Positions 1 through 11,915 of a DNA stretch of 64,000 nt are shown here, piece by piece. Location: contig NC_134158.1 of the NCBI RefSeq assembly GCF_033958435.1, positions 11,276,277 through 11,340,276 on the forward strand, in the 5' to 3' direction. Each line of letters starts with the position of its first letter. The stretch's first letter is position 1. This DNA comes from Carettochelys insculpta. Its lineage: Eukaryota > Chordata > Testudines > Carettochelyidae. The notes under the pieces were generated by a model, which saw only the letters and a program-made list of their open reading frames with translations, was not told the DNA's origin and searched no databases. The translations under genes were made by a program, and so were the position numbers.

Positions 1-2250
1 TTCCAAGGGAGGGTGGGAATGTCCCACGAGAGACAGGGGAGGCGTGGGAAGGTTCCAAGGGTGGGTGGGAATGTCCCACTAGAGACACGGGAGGCGTGGG
101 AAGATTCCAAGGGTGGGTGGGAATGTTCCACTAGAGACAGGGGAGGTGTGGGAAGATTCCAAGCATGGGTGGGAATGTCTCACAAGAGACAGGGGAGGTG
201 TGGGAAGATTCCAAGCGTGGGTGGGAATGTCTCACAAGAGACAGGGGAGGTGTGGGAAGATTCCAAGGGTGGGTGGGAATGTGCCACTAGAGACACGGGA
301 GGCGTGGGAAGATTCCAAGGGTGGGTGGGAATGTCCCACTAGAGACGGGAGGCGTGGGAAGATTCCAAAGGTGGGTGCGAATGTCCCACTAGAGACACGG
401 GGGGTATGGGAAGATTCCACGGGTGGGAGGGAATGTCCCACTAGAGACAGAGGAGGTGTGGGAAGATTCCACGGGTGGGTGGGAATGTCCCACTAGAGAC
501 AGGGGAGGCGTGGGAAGGCTCCAAGGGTGGGTGGGAATGTCCCACTAGAGATAGGGGAGGCGTGGGAAGGCTCCAAGGGTGGGTGGGAATGTTCCACTAG
601 AGACAGGGGAGGCGTGGGAAGATTCCACGGGTGGTGGGAATGTCCCACTAGAGACAGGGGAGGCGTGGGAAGATTCCAAGGGAGGGTGAGAATGTCCCAC
701 TGGAGACGGGGGAGGTGTGGGAAGATTCCAAGGGAGGGTGGGAATGTTCCACTAGAGACAGGGGAGGTGTGGGAAGATTCCAAGCGTGGGTGGGAATGTC
801 TCACAAGAGACAGGGGAGGTGTGGGAAGATTCCAACGGTGGATGGGAATGTGCCACTAGAGACACGGGAGGTGTGGGAAGATTCCACGGGTGGTGGGAAT
901 GTCCCACTAGAGACAGGGGAGGCGTGGGAAGATTCCAAGGGAGGGTGAGAATGTCCCACTGGAGATGGGGGAGGTGTGGGAAGATTCCAAGGGTGGGTGG
1001 GAATGTCCCACTAGAGACAGGGGAGGCGTAGGAAGATTCCAAGGGAGGGTGGGAATGTTCCACTAGAGACAGGGGAGACGTGGGAAGATTCCAAGGGTGG
1101 GTTGGGATGTCCCACTAGAGACAGGGGAGGTGTGGGAAGATTCCAAGGGAGGGTGGGAATGTCCCATGAGACACATGGGAGGTGTGGGAAGATTCCAAGG
1201 GAGGGTGGGAATGTCCCACTAGAGACAGGGGAGGCGTGGGAAGATTCCAAGGGAGGGTGGGAATGTCCCACTAGAGACAGGGGAGGCATGGGCAGATTCC
1301 AAGGGTGGGTGGGAATGTCCCACGAGAGACAGGGGAGGTGTGGGAAGATTCCAAGGGTGGGTGGGAATGTCCCACGAGAGACAGGGGAGGTGTGGGAAGA
1401 TTCCAAGGGTGGGTGGGAATGTCCCACGAGAGACAGGGGAGGTGTGGGAAGATTCCAAGGGAGGGTGGGAACGTCTCACGAGAGACAGGGGAGGTGTGGG
1501 AAGGTTCCAAGGGTGGGTGGGAATGTCCCACGAGAGACAGGGGAGGTGTGGGAAGATTCCAAGGGTGGGTGGGTGGGAATGTCCCACGAGAGACAGGGGA
1601 GGCGTGGGAAGATTCCAAGGGTGGGTGGGAATGTCCCACGAGAGACAGGGGAGGCGTGGGAAGATTCCAAGCGTGGGTGGGAATGTCCCACTAGAGACAG
1701 GGGAGGCGTGGGAAGATTCCAAGGGTGGGTGGGAATGTCCCACGAGAGACAGGGGAGGTGTGGGAAGATTCCAAGGGTGGGTGGGTGGGAATGTCCCACG
1801 AGAGACAGGGGAGGCGTGGGAAGATTCCAAGGGTGGGTGGGAATGTCCCACGAGAGACAGGGGAGGTGTGGGAAGATTCCAAGGGTGGGTGGGTGGGAAT
1901 GTCCCACGAGAGACAGGGGAGGCGTGGGAAGATTCCAAGGGTGGGTGGGAATGTCCCACGAGAGACAGGGGAGGCGTGGGAAGATTCCAAGCGTGGGTGG
2001 GAATGTCCCACTAGAGACAGGGGAGGCGTGGGAAGATTCCAAGGGTGGGTGGGAATGTCCCACGAGAGACAGGGGAGGTGTGGGAAGATTCCAAGGGTGG
2101 GTGGGTGGGAATGTCCCACGAGAGACAGGGGAGGCGTGGGAAGATTCCAAGGGTGGGTGGGAATGTCCCACGAGACACATGGGAGGTGTGGGAAGATTCC
2201 AAGGGTGGGTGGGTGGGAATGTCCCATCCCACGAGGGACACGGAAGGTGT
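1..2250. repeat. 52-bp minisatellite in COL11A2 intron 2
   Basis: About 43 head-to-tail units of 52 bp (56 bp where an extra GTGG is present) run from the left edge. Each unit has the core GGGTGGGAATGTCCCAC, then AGAGACAGGGGAGG, then a second GTGGGAAGATTCCAAG. Units are most alike between 1300 and 2200 and degrade to the right. The array lies in intron 2 of COL11A2 (minus strand), so exon 3 must be left of the window. It stays open in several frames on both strands, but the repetitive translation is not a protein. Confidence 0.95.
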
Positions 2251-2477
2251 AGGTCCCTTCCAAGGGACCCGTGAATGTTCCATCACTGACACAGGAGGTG
2301 TGGAACATTCCCAGGGGCGTGGCAATGTGCCACCAGTGGGCGTGGGACATGCTGCGAACTGGGCGTGGGCCCAGCCATGGGGGTGGGGCGCAAGTGGGAA
2401 TAAGGCCCATGGGCCACAGGCTGGGGCACATGCCACGTGAGGGGGCGTGGGGGACCCCACCCCCATGCAGTCAGTAC
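2251..2477. other. degenerate edge of the array and start of COL11A2 intron 2
   Basis: Decayed remnants of the 52-bp unit (GTGAATGTTCCATC, GTGGAACATTCCC) give way at about 2340 to non-repetitive GC-rich sequence up to the exon 2 splice donor. I see no gene here. Confidence 0.6.
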
Positions 2478-2645
2478 CTGAGAAGAGCTGCCTGGTGGGG
2501 GCACTGATCTGCGCCTGCCGTGATATCCTGTAGGCCACGTCTGGTCCCGTCCCCGCCCGCCTGGCCGGGCAGAGCCCCGTCGTCTTCCGCACACCCTCCG
2601 GCAGCGCCTGGAACTGCAGCGCCTTCAGCACATCTACGGGCTCTG
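2478..2645 (-). CDS. COL11A2 exon 2 (start of TSPN domain)
   Basis: 168 bp. The acceptor is CCCGCAG|CA and the donor CTCAG|GTACTG. It enters and leaves in phase 1, with the last complete codons TRQLFS. The segment between GLC and DVAYR has the same length as I recall for COL5A1 and COL11A1. Confidence 0.93.
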
Positions 2646-5600
2646 CTGCGGGATACAGGGGCGGGGTCAGAGCTCTGCCAACAGCCCCCCTGCCTGGCAG
2701 GGACCATGGCGACTTCCTCCAGCCCAGCTACCTACCAGCCTCTTCCCCTCCAGCCATGACACCTGTCTCTCCCCACGTGAACCCGGCCCTGGTCGGGGGT
2801 GGGGGACCGGGAAGCGGTGGAGAAAGGCACCAGGAGCAGGCAGGCGCAGCTGCATGAAAGTGGGGGTGTGGGCAGCGGAGGAGCCTGGCTGTCGGGGGTT
2901 CCCCTGCCCAGGTGCCTGGAGGCTGGCGTGCAGGCGGGGGAGGGAGGGGATCCCCCCTGAGGTGCACTGGCCACATCCACCCAAATTCTGAGCCCCCCTC
3001 CTGGAATGCCCAGAGCCGGGTTTCCCAGCCCAGGCGAGGGGAGCTTTGTTCCCAGCCACTGGGGCGGGGGCAGGGGGGTGGGGTGAGGGTCGCTGGGAAA
3101 CACGCATGTGGCAAGGGCACGGCCACGTGGCAAACAAGCACAGAGCGAGGAGGAAAGCGATTCACTTGCACGACCCTCTCACCATCACCCCCTGCCCACA
3201 CGCAGCCCCCATCCCGCCCCACCCTGCGCCCCATCGCGCACACGGAGCTGCCCTCCTCCAGCAGCACGCTGGCCTCATGTACCATTTCACCAGGCCCTCT
3301 TCTCTGCTGCACACGCCCCAGGCCACACGCAGCCCCCTCACCACTACTGGTGCACCACCTCCGCCTCACCACGGCACCCACGTCAGTCACCACCTGGTGT
3401 CATCTGCCATGCATTGCACGATCGCCATTTCCACGTAACCCAGGGCTCACCGGTGCCACATTTACACCTCCCCCCCGTCACAGGCATGCCAGGCCCCTTC
3501 CACAACTGCTCACGTCTGTCACCCCAGATGTGCACCCCCCCACAATGCCCCCCGTTCCCGTGGCGCTCACGCGCAGCCCCGCCCCCAGCACTTCCACGCT
3601 GCACAGAAACCAGCCTGCAGAACCCATCAGCTCCAGCCGGGTCTGGCTCCCACTCCCCGCCCACATCTGGGGGCCGACCCCTCCCAGCCAGGGATGGGGG
3701 CAGCATGTGCCTGGGGCGGGGGCTGAGGCAGGCGGCCGGACAGGGTGCAGGGCAGGCAGACAGCGATGCTGCAGGGCGGGCTTGCAAGGCAAACCAGCAG
3801 CAAACGAGCCTTCCCCAGCCCTGGGCTCTCGGGTTGGGTCCTGGACGGGAATCCCCCCTCCCCCCTGCCAGGAAGAGGTTCTGACCCCAGCCCCAGCCTG
3901 GGACCTTCCCCACCTGCCAGGGCTGCCCTGCCTGGGGGGCGACGGACTCGTCCAGGGTCTGGAGAGGCTGGGCAGTGCCCCCCCCACATCCACCCGCCTC
4001 GCTCCACACCTGGCCCTGCCCTCAGCGGTCCAGCCAGCCCCAGCCTGGGTTTCTCATCAGTCCCTCCCTCACAGGCTGTTGTGCGGGCAGGAGTCTGACT
4101 CCCTCCCCCACACTGCCCCCTTGTTCCCTTCAGCATCTGGCACCTATTAACATCCGCCCCAGGACACCGAGGGAGACAGACCAGAGCCTTAGCTCAGGCC
4201 ACCGCCAAGGGACGGGCGCAGCGCTGGGAGAGCTCCACCGGGGGCAGTGCTCCAGGGACCTTCCCATCACTCCCTGCGGGGGGCACTGCCACGAGGAAGC
4301 TCGCAGCACTGGAGAGCTGGCAGTGCAGACCCAGTGCGCCCCCAACACACACACTGGGGGCCCACCTGGGAGCCACGTCCCCAGCCAAGGTGTCCCGGCC
4401 CTGGCCGCACAGAGCCGGGCCCTGGCCCTGGCCCTGGCCCTGGCCCAGCCAGGCCGCGCCAGCCGCACAGAGACACCTTTCTTCTGCCTGCCGAGCGGGC
4501 GCCAGGAAAAGCCATTAGGGCTGCATAGCACAACTCCCCGGGGAGGGGAGACCCCAGAGCCGGGGCTGGAGGGGCAGCGCTGCAGGGAGCCTGTGCCTGA
4601 GGGGGAGAAACAGAAAGCGAGGGAAGGGAGAAGGGGTGGGTTGTAGCAGGAAGTGAGGGGAGAAGGGGCAGGAGGGGGGTCACAGTGTGGGGGTCGGTGG
4701 GAGGATTTACGCAGATGGAGGAAGAGCAAGAGGCAGTGGCTGGGGGCAGGGAGGGGGATCAGGGAAGAGGGAGGCGAAGATTGGGGAGCAACAAGCAAGT
4801 GGGGTCAGGGGAGGGAGGGGAGGGGAAGTGGGGGTCAAAGGTCACTGTCTGTCCACCCTGCCCCATCACACCTTGTCTGTGTGCGTCTCCTGGGCCCAGG
4901 TCGCACGCTCGGCCTCGCTGCAGGCGCTGTGTCCGCCCTTGTCCAGACTGCACCCTGCCTGCCTGCCTGGAACCCAGACCACGGCCTGGCTGTGCATCTG
5001 TCCTGGCCCAGGTCGCACGCTCGGCCTCGCTGCAGGCGCGCTGTGTCCGCCCTTGTCCAGACTGCACCCTGCCTGCCTGCCTGGAACCCAGACCACGGCC
5101 TGGCTGTGCATCTGTCCTAGCCCAGGTCGCACGCTCGGCCTCGCTGCAGGCGCTGTGTCTGCCCTTGTCCAGACTGCACCCTGCCTGCCTGGAACCCAGA
5201 CCACGGCCTGGCTGTGCATCTGTCCTAGCCCAGGTCGCACGCTCGGCCTCGCTGCAGGCGCTGTGTCCGCCCTTGTCCAGACTGCACCCTGCCTGCCTGC
5301 CTGCCTGGAACCCAGACCACGGCCTGGCTGTGCATCTGTCCTAGCCCAGGTCGCACGCTCGGCCTCGCTGCAGGCGCGCTGTGTCCGCCCTTGTCCAGAC
5401 TGCACCCTGCCTGCCTGCCTGGAACCCAGACCACGGCCTGGCTGTGCATCTGTCCTAGCCCAGGTCGCACGCTCGGCCTCGCTGCAGGCGCGCTGTGTCC
5501 GCCCTTGTCCAGACTGCACCCTGCCTGCCTGCCTGCCTGGAACCCAGACCACGGCCTGGCTGTGCATCTGTCCTAGCCCAGGTCGCACGCTCGGCCTCGC

Positions 5601-8600
5601 TGCAGGCGCGCTGTGTCCGCCCTTGTCCAGACTGCACCCTGCCTGCCTGCCTGGAACCCAGACCACGGCCTGGCTGTGCATCTGTCCTAGCCCAGGTCGC
5701 ACGCTCGGCCTCGCTGCAGGCGCTGTGTCCGCCCTTGTCCAGACTGCACCCTGCCTGCCAGCCTGGAACCCAGACCACGGCCTGGCTGTGCATCTGTCCT
5801 GGCCCAGGTCGCACGCTCGGCCTCGCTGCAGGCGCGCTGTGTCCGCCCTTGTCCAGACTGCACCCTGCCTGCCTGCCTGGAACCCAGACCACGGCCTGGC
5901 TGTGCATCTGTCCTAGCCCAGGTCGCACGCTCGGCCTCGCTGCAGGCGCGCTGTGTCCGCCCTTGTCCAGACTGCACCCTGCCTGCCTGCCTGGAACCCA
6001 GACCACGGCCTGGCTGTGCATCTGTCCTAGCCCAGGTCGCACGCTCGGCCTCGCTGCAGGCGCGCTGTGTCCGCCCTTGTCCAGACTGCACCCTGCCTGC
6101 CTGCCTGCCTGGAACCCAGACCACGGCCTGGCTGTGCATCTGTCCTAGCCCAGGTCACACACTGTCGCAGCCACGACCGGCTCTGTGCCAGCCACTCACC
6201 CCAGAAGGCCTGTGCCAGTCCCAGGGGCAGCTGGGACTCCCCCTCCCACTCTCCCAAAATATCCATGAGCCCACCATGCGTGGGGGACCTGGTGCACCCA
6301 CCCCTCAGCCCCGGCCCCACCAGGTTCCACCGCAGCCCGTCCCCAGACCAAGGACCCTGCAGCACTCCATAATCCCAGCCGCTCTGGCCCCTCCCAGCCC
6401 CCAGGAGTGACTGGCCAGAGCCCCCAGCCCCCAGGGCAGGGACAGACAGACTAGGTGAGAGGACAGACAGACACGCTCAGACACTGGCGAGCGGCGCGGG
6501 GCTGGAGTGACCGAGTGACCCGGGGGACAGGAGACGCTGGGGTGGTGGGCAGGGTTCACCGCAGAGACAGCGACCCTGGGGGCACAGGACAGACAGACAG
6601 ACAGAGTGACCCAAGGACAGGACAGACAGACACTCACACCAGGGAGCTGAGGTCACTGCAACAGACCCAGTGACCTGAGGGGCAGGATGGACAGACAGAC
6701 AGAGTGACCCAGGGACAGACAGACAGAGTGACCCAGGGACAGACAGACAGACACCCAGACACCGGGAAGCTGGGGGTCACTGAGCACAGACCCAGTGACC
6801 TGAGGGACAGACAGGACAGATGGACATGCTAGGACACTGGGCTCTGGGCTGGATGGACAGACAGACAGTGACCTGGTGGGGGGCCGACAGAGGCCGAGCA
6901 TCCACCTCCCCCAGCTCAGAGCTGTGCCAATGGCTCTGAGCCCCACAGGCTGGGGGGTCAGCACAAGAATGGGGGGGCTGAAGGGCCCTTTCCTCTGCTG
7001 CCCCAGAGGTGAGGGTGGGGGCTGGCAAACCAGAGGAACGTGAGTCCGGCCACTGGTGGCTGGCTGGGCCCCCAGACGGCAATGCAATGAGAGAGCCATT
7101 CACACAGCCAGGGGCTGGGGGCGGGGTCACACCACTGGCTGCCCCACCCCACACATGCATAACCCCACCCCTCCGGGACCACAGCCTTCTAGTCCCGGCT
7201 CAGGCCAGGGACTGGAGGCTAGTGGGTAAAGCAGGCTGGGGCTGGCAGCCAGGACTCCTGGGTTCTCTGGTGGGGGCTGGGAGTGCTGGGAAGGAGCCAG
7301 GACTTCTGGGTTTATCTCAGCCGGGGGCCGGTGCTAGGGGCTAAGGCGAGGGGTAGGGGCTGGGAACAACACTCCTGGGTTCTAGCCCGGGGGGGGAAAG
7401 TCCATTCCTGCTTTGTGCCTCTGTCTCCCTCTCTGGGGTAAAGTGCACAGTGCTCCGAGACCCACAAGACACCCCACACCCACAGTCCCAGCTACTTACC
7501 CCCTGCCCCCTGAAGTGCAAACGGGGCACCCTAACTGCGCTGCTCCCGCAGACCCTCGCCGGGAGGAAGAGCTGCACTGGAGGGGCTGCTGCCTCCACAG
7601 ACAGACGCAGAGAAGAGGGGCGGCTCAGAGAGGGCCCCCAGTCCCTGACAGCTTCCCCAGAGCCTGGTGGGGCTCTGTGACACAGGATGGGGGGGGACAC
7701 AGGATGGGGGAGATGCTGGGGATGGACACAGGATGGGGGGGACACGGGATGGGGGGAGCTGCTGGGGATGGACACAGGATGGGGGGAGCTGCTGGGGATG
7801 GACACAGGATGGGGGGGACATGGGATGGGGGAGATGCTGGGGATGGACACAGGATGGGGGGAGCTGCTGGGGATGGACACAGGATGGGGGGGACACAGGA
7901 TGGGGGAGATGCTGGGGATGGACACAGGATGGGGGGGACATGGGATGGGGGGAGCTGCTGGGGATGGACGCAGGATGGGGGAGGGTACATGGGATGGGGG
8001 GCAGACGCTGGGGATGGGGGGCAGACGCTGGGGATGGGGGGAGCTGCTACCACCCTCCCCAGCAGCTGTGCCCCCTTGCCTCACTCTGCTGGCCTTGGGC
8101 CCCACCCTGGGGCTAACCAGCCCCTGCTGTTCCTCCCCCCAACCCTGGGGTCTCCCATGGGCCTTGTCCCCCCCCTGCCCCCTCCTCCTTGCCCCCCAGC
8201 CAATGGAAATGCCAGGTGTGGGGGGGGTGTCTCGGCACTCAACTGCCCCCAGCAGCCCAGTGACCAGGCACCCGATGGGCGTGTGCAGGAACACACCTAC
8301 GCAACAGGCATGGGGAGACACCTGCAAACCCACACCTCCAAAGCCACACACCCTGGGGGGGGGACAACTACGCACACACACCTCCAACACCACACACCCC
8401 CCAGGTGGGGGACACAACTGTACACACACCTCCAATACCACACACACCCCAGGGCAGACAACTAAACAAACACACCTCCAATGCCACACACACCCCAGGA
8501 GAAGACACACCTTTACACAGACAGGCACCACTTCATAACCATGCCCCCCCTCGCAGGGGGTGACACAGGAGCACAACTGCACCCCCACACCTCCTACATG

Positions 8601-11600
8601 CCCTGTGGGTGGATAGACACCCGGCTCCCTCCAGACACTACTCGGAGACACAAGTGTGGCTGCCCCCCACATACACACACAGCCAGTGCAGGGAGCTGGG
8701 GACAGGGGACGGGGTGATGACTTGGGGAATAAGGGGGCAGTGGAGTGGGGGGGGGCTGCTGGTGCCGGGGGCCAAGCAGGGAGGAATGAAGGGGAAGGAC
8801 TAGGGGTTGGGGCAGAGTGGGGCCTTGCTGTTGCATCCCCAGGGTTACACACACACACTCGCAGCCCCAGGGTTTTACACACACACACACACTCACAGCC
8901 CAGCATGGCTCCAGCCAACCGCCAGCAGGGCCAGGCTGCGCAGGGGGCCTGGGGGAAGCCGCAGCCCAAAGATAAATAAGCCCCTGCGCCGGCGGCCGGA
9001 GCACACGCCGGCTCTGTTCCCTGCACAAAGGGCCTCTGTGCACGCAGGCCTGGGGAGCACAGGCCACATGGGCACTGGGGGCTCAGGGGGAGCACAGGCC
9101 ACGGCCAGTGGGGGGATCTAGGGACGCACCTCACATGGCCTATGGGGGGTGCCGGCCGACACTAGTGCCAGAGACAGCCCCACCCTGCCCCAATTCCAGT
9201 GGAACCCCACCACGCCCGGCTGCCAAACCGTGGGGGGACTCCCACCCCACAGGAACTTGGGGGAGCTAAAGTTGAGGGTCAAATAAAGAAGAGGGGATCC
9301 AAGACCTGGATGGATGGGAATGTGGAAGCTGGGGCACACGTGGCACCCACTGAATTTCTGCCCCTCCACCACGCCCCGTCTCTGTGACTCCTTCATCCAG
9401 GTCTTGCTACCCCGAGATCCCGGCTGTCCCCAACTCCCCCCACACCTCAGATCCCCTGAATTTCTGACCCTCCTGCGCTTTCAACCCCCCTGCGACCCCG
9501 GTGCCTGCTCCATGTCCACCGATCCCTCCTTCAGGCACCCCTACGCCTGCCCCTGGCCTCCCCACCTGCCCCTGGCCCTCCGATCCCTTCCTCTGACACC
9601 CGATACCTGCCCCTTGCCCCCCACCTGCCCCTGGCCCTCCGATCCCTCCTTCTGGCACCCCTACGCCTGCCCCTTGCCTCCCCCTGGCCCTGGTCCTCCA
9701 ATATCTCCCTCTGGCACCCCCATACCTGCCCCTTGCCCCCCACCTGGCCCTCTGATCCCTTCCTCTGACACCCGATACCTGCCCCTTGCCCCCCACCTGC
9801 CCCTGGCCCTCCGATCCCTCCTTCTGGCACCCCGATACCTGCCCCTTGCCCCCCACCTGCCCCTGGCCCTCCAATCCCTCCTTCTGGCACCCCTACGCCT
9901 GCCCCTTGCCTCCCCACCTGCCCCTGGCCCTCCGATCCCTCCCTCTGGCCCCCCCACCTGCCCCTGGTCCTCCGATATCTCCCTCTGGCACCCCTGTGCC
10001 TGCCCCACGGACCAGCCAGGGCCTGCGGTGCCTGGGCCGACGGTGCTGTCTGTGCCACATCATCTGACAGGCACCACAGCCGCTCAGCCGCCTCTGGGCA
10101 CTCCGCACCGCAGCCGGCGGGGGGGTGACAGGAAGAGACACCTTGGCCCCAGGCATTGCCGTCACAGCCGGGGCCTCCCCCTGGGCGCTCACCCACCTGT
10201 ACTGCCTCCCCTGACCCAGCACACACCCCAGCCTGCCCCCCACCCGGCACTCACCCCACTCCACCCCCCCGGCACTCACCCCAGCCTGCCCCCCCACCCG
10301 ACACCCACCCCAGCCTGCCCCCCACCCGGCACCCACCCCACTTACCCCAGCCTGCACCCCCACCCGGCACCCACCCCACTCACCCCAGCCTCCCCTGACC
10401 CGGCACACACCCCAGCCTGCCCTTCCGGCACTCACCCCACTCCACCCCCCCGGCACTCACCCCAGCCTGCCCCCCCACCCGACACCCACCCCAGCCTGCC
10501 CCCCACCCGACACCCACCCCAGCCTGCCCCCCACCCGGCACCCACCCCACTCACCCCAGCCTCCCCTGACCCGGCACACACCCCAGCCTACCCCTCCGGC
10601 ACTCACCCCACTCCACCCCCCCGGCACTCACCCCAGCCTGCCCCCCCCGCCCGACACCGACCCCAGCCTGCCCCCCTCACCCGACACCCACCCCAGCCTG
10701 CGTACCCCGGCACACACCCACCTGTACAGCCTCCCCTGACCTGGCACTCACCCCACCCTGCCCCCCCACCCAGCACCCACCCCACTCACCCCAGCCTGCC
10801 CCCCCCGGCACTCACCCACCTGTGCCGGCTCCCCTGACCCAGCACTCACCCCAGCCGGCCCCGACTCTCCACTCACACACCCAGACCCCAGACACAGCAC
10901 CCCCCCAACTCCTTCCCCCACGAGCCCGGGCTCCAGAGGACCCTGCCAGGAGCGCTGCGCCCCTGCCCCCCTCCTTGTCCCTCAGTGCTCACGACCCCCC
11001 GCCAGCCCTGGACTGGGCACTGAGCTCGTGTCCTGCCCTGCCCAGACCCCCACCCGGGGCACGGACCCACCCCCACCCCGCCACTGCGTCCCGGAGCGAG
11101 GCGCACAGCCGGGCACTCACCCGCTCCCTCCCCCACCCTCTGCTCCCCACACAGACCCCACACGCAGACCCCCTGCCCCTCACACTGAGAACGTCCGTGT
11201 GCCCCCGTGCCCCACAGAGAACCCCGGGAGACCCCCTGCGCCCCGCACAGAGAATCCCCGTGTGCCCTCGTGCCCCACAGAGAACCCCGGGAGACCCCCT
11301 GCGCCCCACACAGAGAATCCCCGTGTGCCCTCGTGCCCCACAGAGAACCCCGGGAGACCCCCTGCGCCCCACACAGAGAATCCCCGTGTGCCCTCGTGCC
11401 CCACAGAGAACCCCGGGAGACCCCCTGCGCCCCGCACAGAGAATCCCCGTGTGCCCCCGTGCCCCACAGAGAACCCCGGGAGACCCCCTGCGCCCCGCAC
11501 AGAGAATCCCCGTGTGCCCCCGTGCCCCACAGAGAACCCCGGGAGACCCCCTGCGCCCCGCACAGAGAATCCCCGTGTGCCCTCGTGCCCCACAGAGAAC

Positions 11601-11915
11601 CCCGGGAGACCCCCTGCGCCCCGCACAGAGAATCCCCGTGTGCCCCCGTGCCCCATAGAGAACCCCGGGAGACCCCCTGTGCCCCTCACACTGAGAACGT
11701 CCGTGTGCCCCCTGTGCCCCACAGAGAACCCCGGGAGACCCCCTGCGCCCCGCACACAGCCCCCCTGCGCCCCCCGTGCCCCCCCCCACAGAGAACACCC
11801 ACGTGCCTCCGTGCCCCACAGGGACCCCGGGAGACCCCGTTGCCCCCGTACCTGCCCGGGCGCACAGAGCCGGCCGCAGCAGCAGCAGCAGCAGCAGCAG
11901 CCCGGGGCGGGCCAT
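2478..11915 (-). CDS. COL11A2, collagen alpha-2(XI) chain, 5' end (exons 1-2)
   Basis: This is the 5' end of a fibrillar collagen chain of cartilage, which pairs with alpha-1(XI) and alpha-1(II) in type XI heterotrimers. Exon 1 (11852-11915) encodes a signal peptide: MARPG, eight Leu, then RPALCARA. Exon 2 (2478-2645) starts the N-terminal thrombospondin-like (TSPN) domain: [31 protein letters not shown], then [20 protein letters not shown]. Exon 1 ends in phase 1 and exon 2 begins CA, rebuilding an Ala codon; both sites are GT-AG. I recognise the motif from recalled COL11A/COL5A chains, and its place next to RXRB identifies COL11A2. Intron 1 is 9.2 kb, inflated by several minisatellites. The remaining exons, including the Gly-X-Y helix, are outside the window. 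Confidence 0.93.
2646..4889. other. COL11A2 intron 1, repeat-poor part
   Basis: C-rich, GC-rich intronic sequence. It holds a short run of CTGGCC hexamers near 4420-4450 and a GA-rich stretch at 4600-4840. Open frames on both strands lack recognisable domains and reflect base composition. I see no gene. Confidence 0.5.
4890..6165. repeat. minisatellite of about 106-118 bp in COL11A2 intron 1
   Basis: Eleven tandem units contain CGCACGCTCGGCCTCGCTGC, a CTTGTCCAGACTGCACC segment, a variable CCTG run (CCTGCCTGCCTG) and CTGGAACCCAGACCACGG. Unit length varies with the number of CCTG tetramers, so it is a compound minisatellite/microsatellite. The last unit breaks off after 6150. Confidence 0.95.
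6440..6890. repeat. GACA-rich degenerate repeat
   Basis: Runs of ACAGACAGACAG are interspersed with AGTGACCCAGGGACAG words, a degenerate tetranucleotide plus about 30-bp higher-order repeat. It is intronic in COL11A2. Confidence 0.8.
7200..7395 (+). repeat. tRNA-like SINE-type repeat fragments
   Basis: This contains GGCTAGTGGGTAAAGCAGG, similar to a Pol III A box, followed by CCAGGACTCCTGGGTTCTC, whose GGGTTCTC resembles a B box. Two further CCTGGGTTCT-type copies follow. The same words recur at 47010-47130, 55140-55330 and 55640-56150, so this is a dispersed family. Assignment to a tRNA-derived SINE rests on these words only. Confidence 0.45.
7680..8045. repeat. ACACAGGATGGGGG minisatellite
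   Basis: Tandem GATGGGGG(A)GATGCTGGGGATGGACACAGGATGGGGG words alternate with GAGCTGCTGGGGATGGACACAG. The period is about 50-60 bp with internal 25-30 bp sub-units. It is G-rich on the plus strand and lies in COL11A2 intron 1. Confidence 0.9.
8290..8535. repeat. CA-rich repeat of about 58 bp
   Basis: Four to five diverged copies of ACACACCTCCAA(T/C)(G/A)CCACACACCCC. It merges with CA-rich sequence on the right. Confidence 0.8.
8536..9529. other. mostly unique part of COL11A2 intron 1
   Basis: This has short CA runs at 8846-8900. A block at about 8960-9080 contains GATAAATAAG and CACAAAGGGCC, the latter a SOX-type word. A perfect 12-bp inverted repeat sits at 9301-9312 and 9394-9405. Mammalian COL11A2 intron 1 carries chondrocyte enhancers, so the unique block is the best enhancer candidate in this intron; that is inference. 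Confidence 0.35.
9530..10010. repeat. pyrimidine-rich minisatellite of about 65 bp
   Basis: Seven to nine units carry CCTGCCCCTTGCCCCCCACC, then CTGGCCCTCCGATCCCTCC and TTCTGGCACCC. Units lose internal blocks, so the spacing alternates. Intronic. Confidence 0.9.
10200..10860. repeat. CACCCCAGCCTGCCC minisatellite
   Basis: Units of about 30 bp (ACCCGGCACTCACCCCAGCC, TGCCCCCC), with higher-order repeats of about 170 bp visible from the recurrence of TCCCCTGACCCGGCACACAC. Intronic in COL11A2. Confidence 0.9.
11190..11849. repeat. 63-bp minisatellite abutting the COL11A2 exon 1 donor
   Basis: About nine units of 63 bp (CCCCACAGAGAACCCCGGGA, GACCCCCTGCGCCCC, GCACAGAGAATCCCCGTGTG). The repeat continues as degenerate copies to within a few bases of the exon 1 splice donor at 11850-11851. 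Because 63 is a multiple of three, all frames stay open; those frames are artefacts. Confidence 0.95.
11852..11915 (-). CDS. COL11A2 exon 1 coding part (signal peptide)
   Basis: 64 bp: ATG at 11915 in GGCC-ATGG context, then 21 codons and one base. A CTG run encodes eight Leu, giving a classical secretion signal. The donor is GGGCAG|GTACGG. Rejoined with exon 2 it reads ...[14 protein letters not shown]. The CTG run is itself a microsatellite in the coding frame. Confidence 0.9.

Noticed and set aside
1..2250. CRISPR-like regular repeat array
   Set aside because: Units are contiguous with no unique spacers, and the genes are vertebrate.
1..2250. NF-kB sites (GGGAATGTCCC)
   Set aside because: The G at the seventh base breaks the GGGRNWYYCC pattern; the RBPJ-type core is the better match.
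1102..2274. 390-codon plus-strand frame
   Set aside because: Translation of the 52-bp minisatellite, open in multiple frames on both strands.
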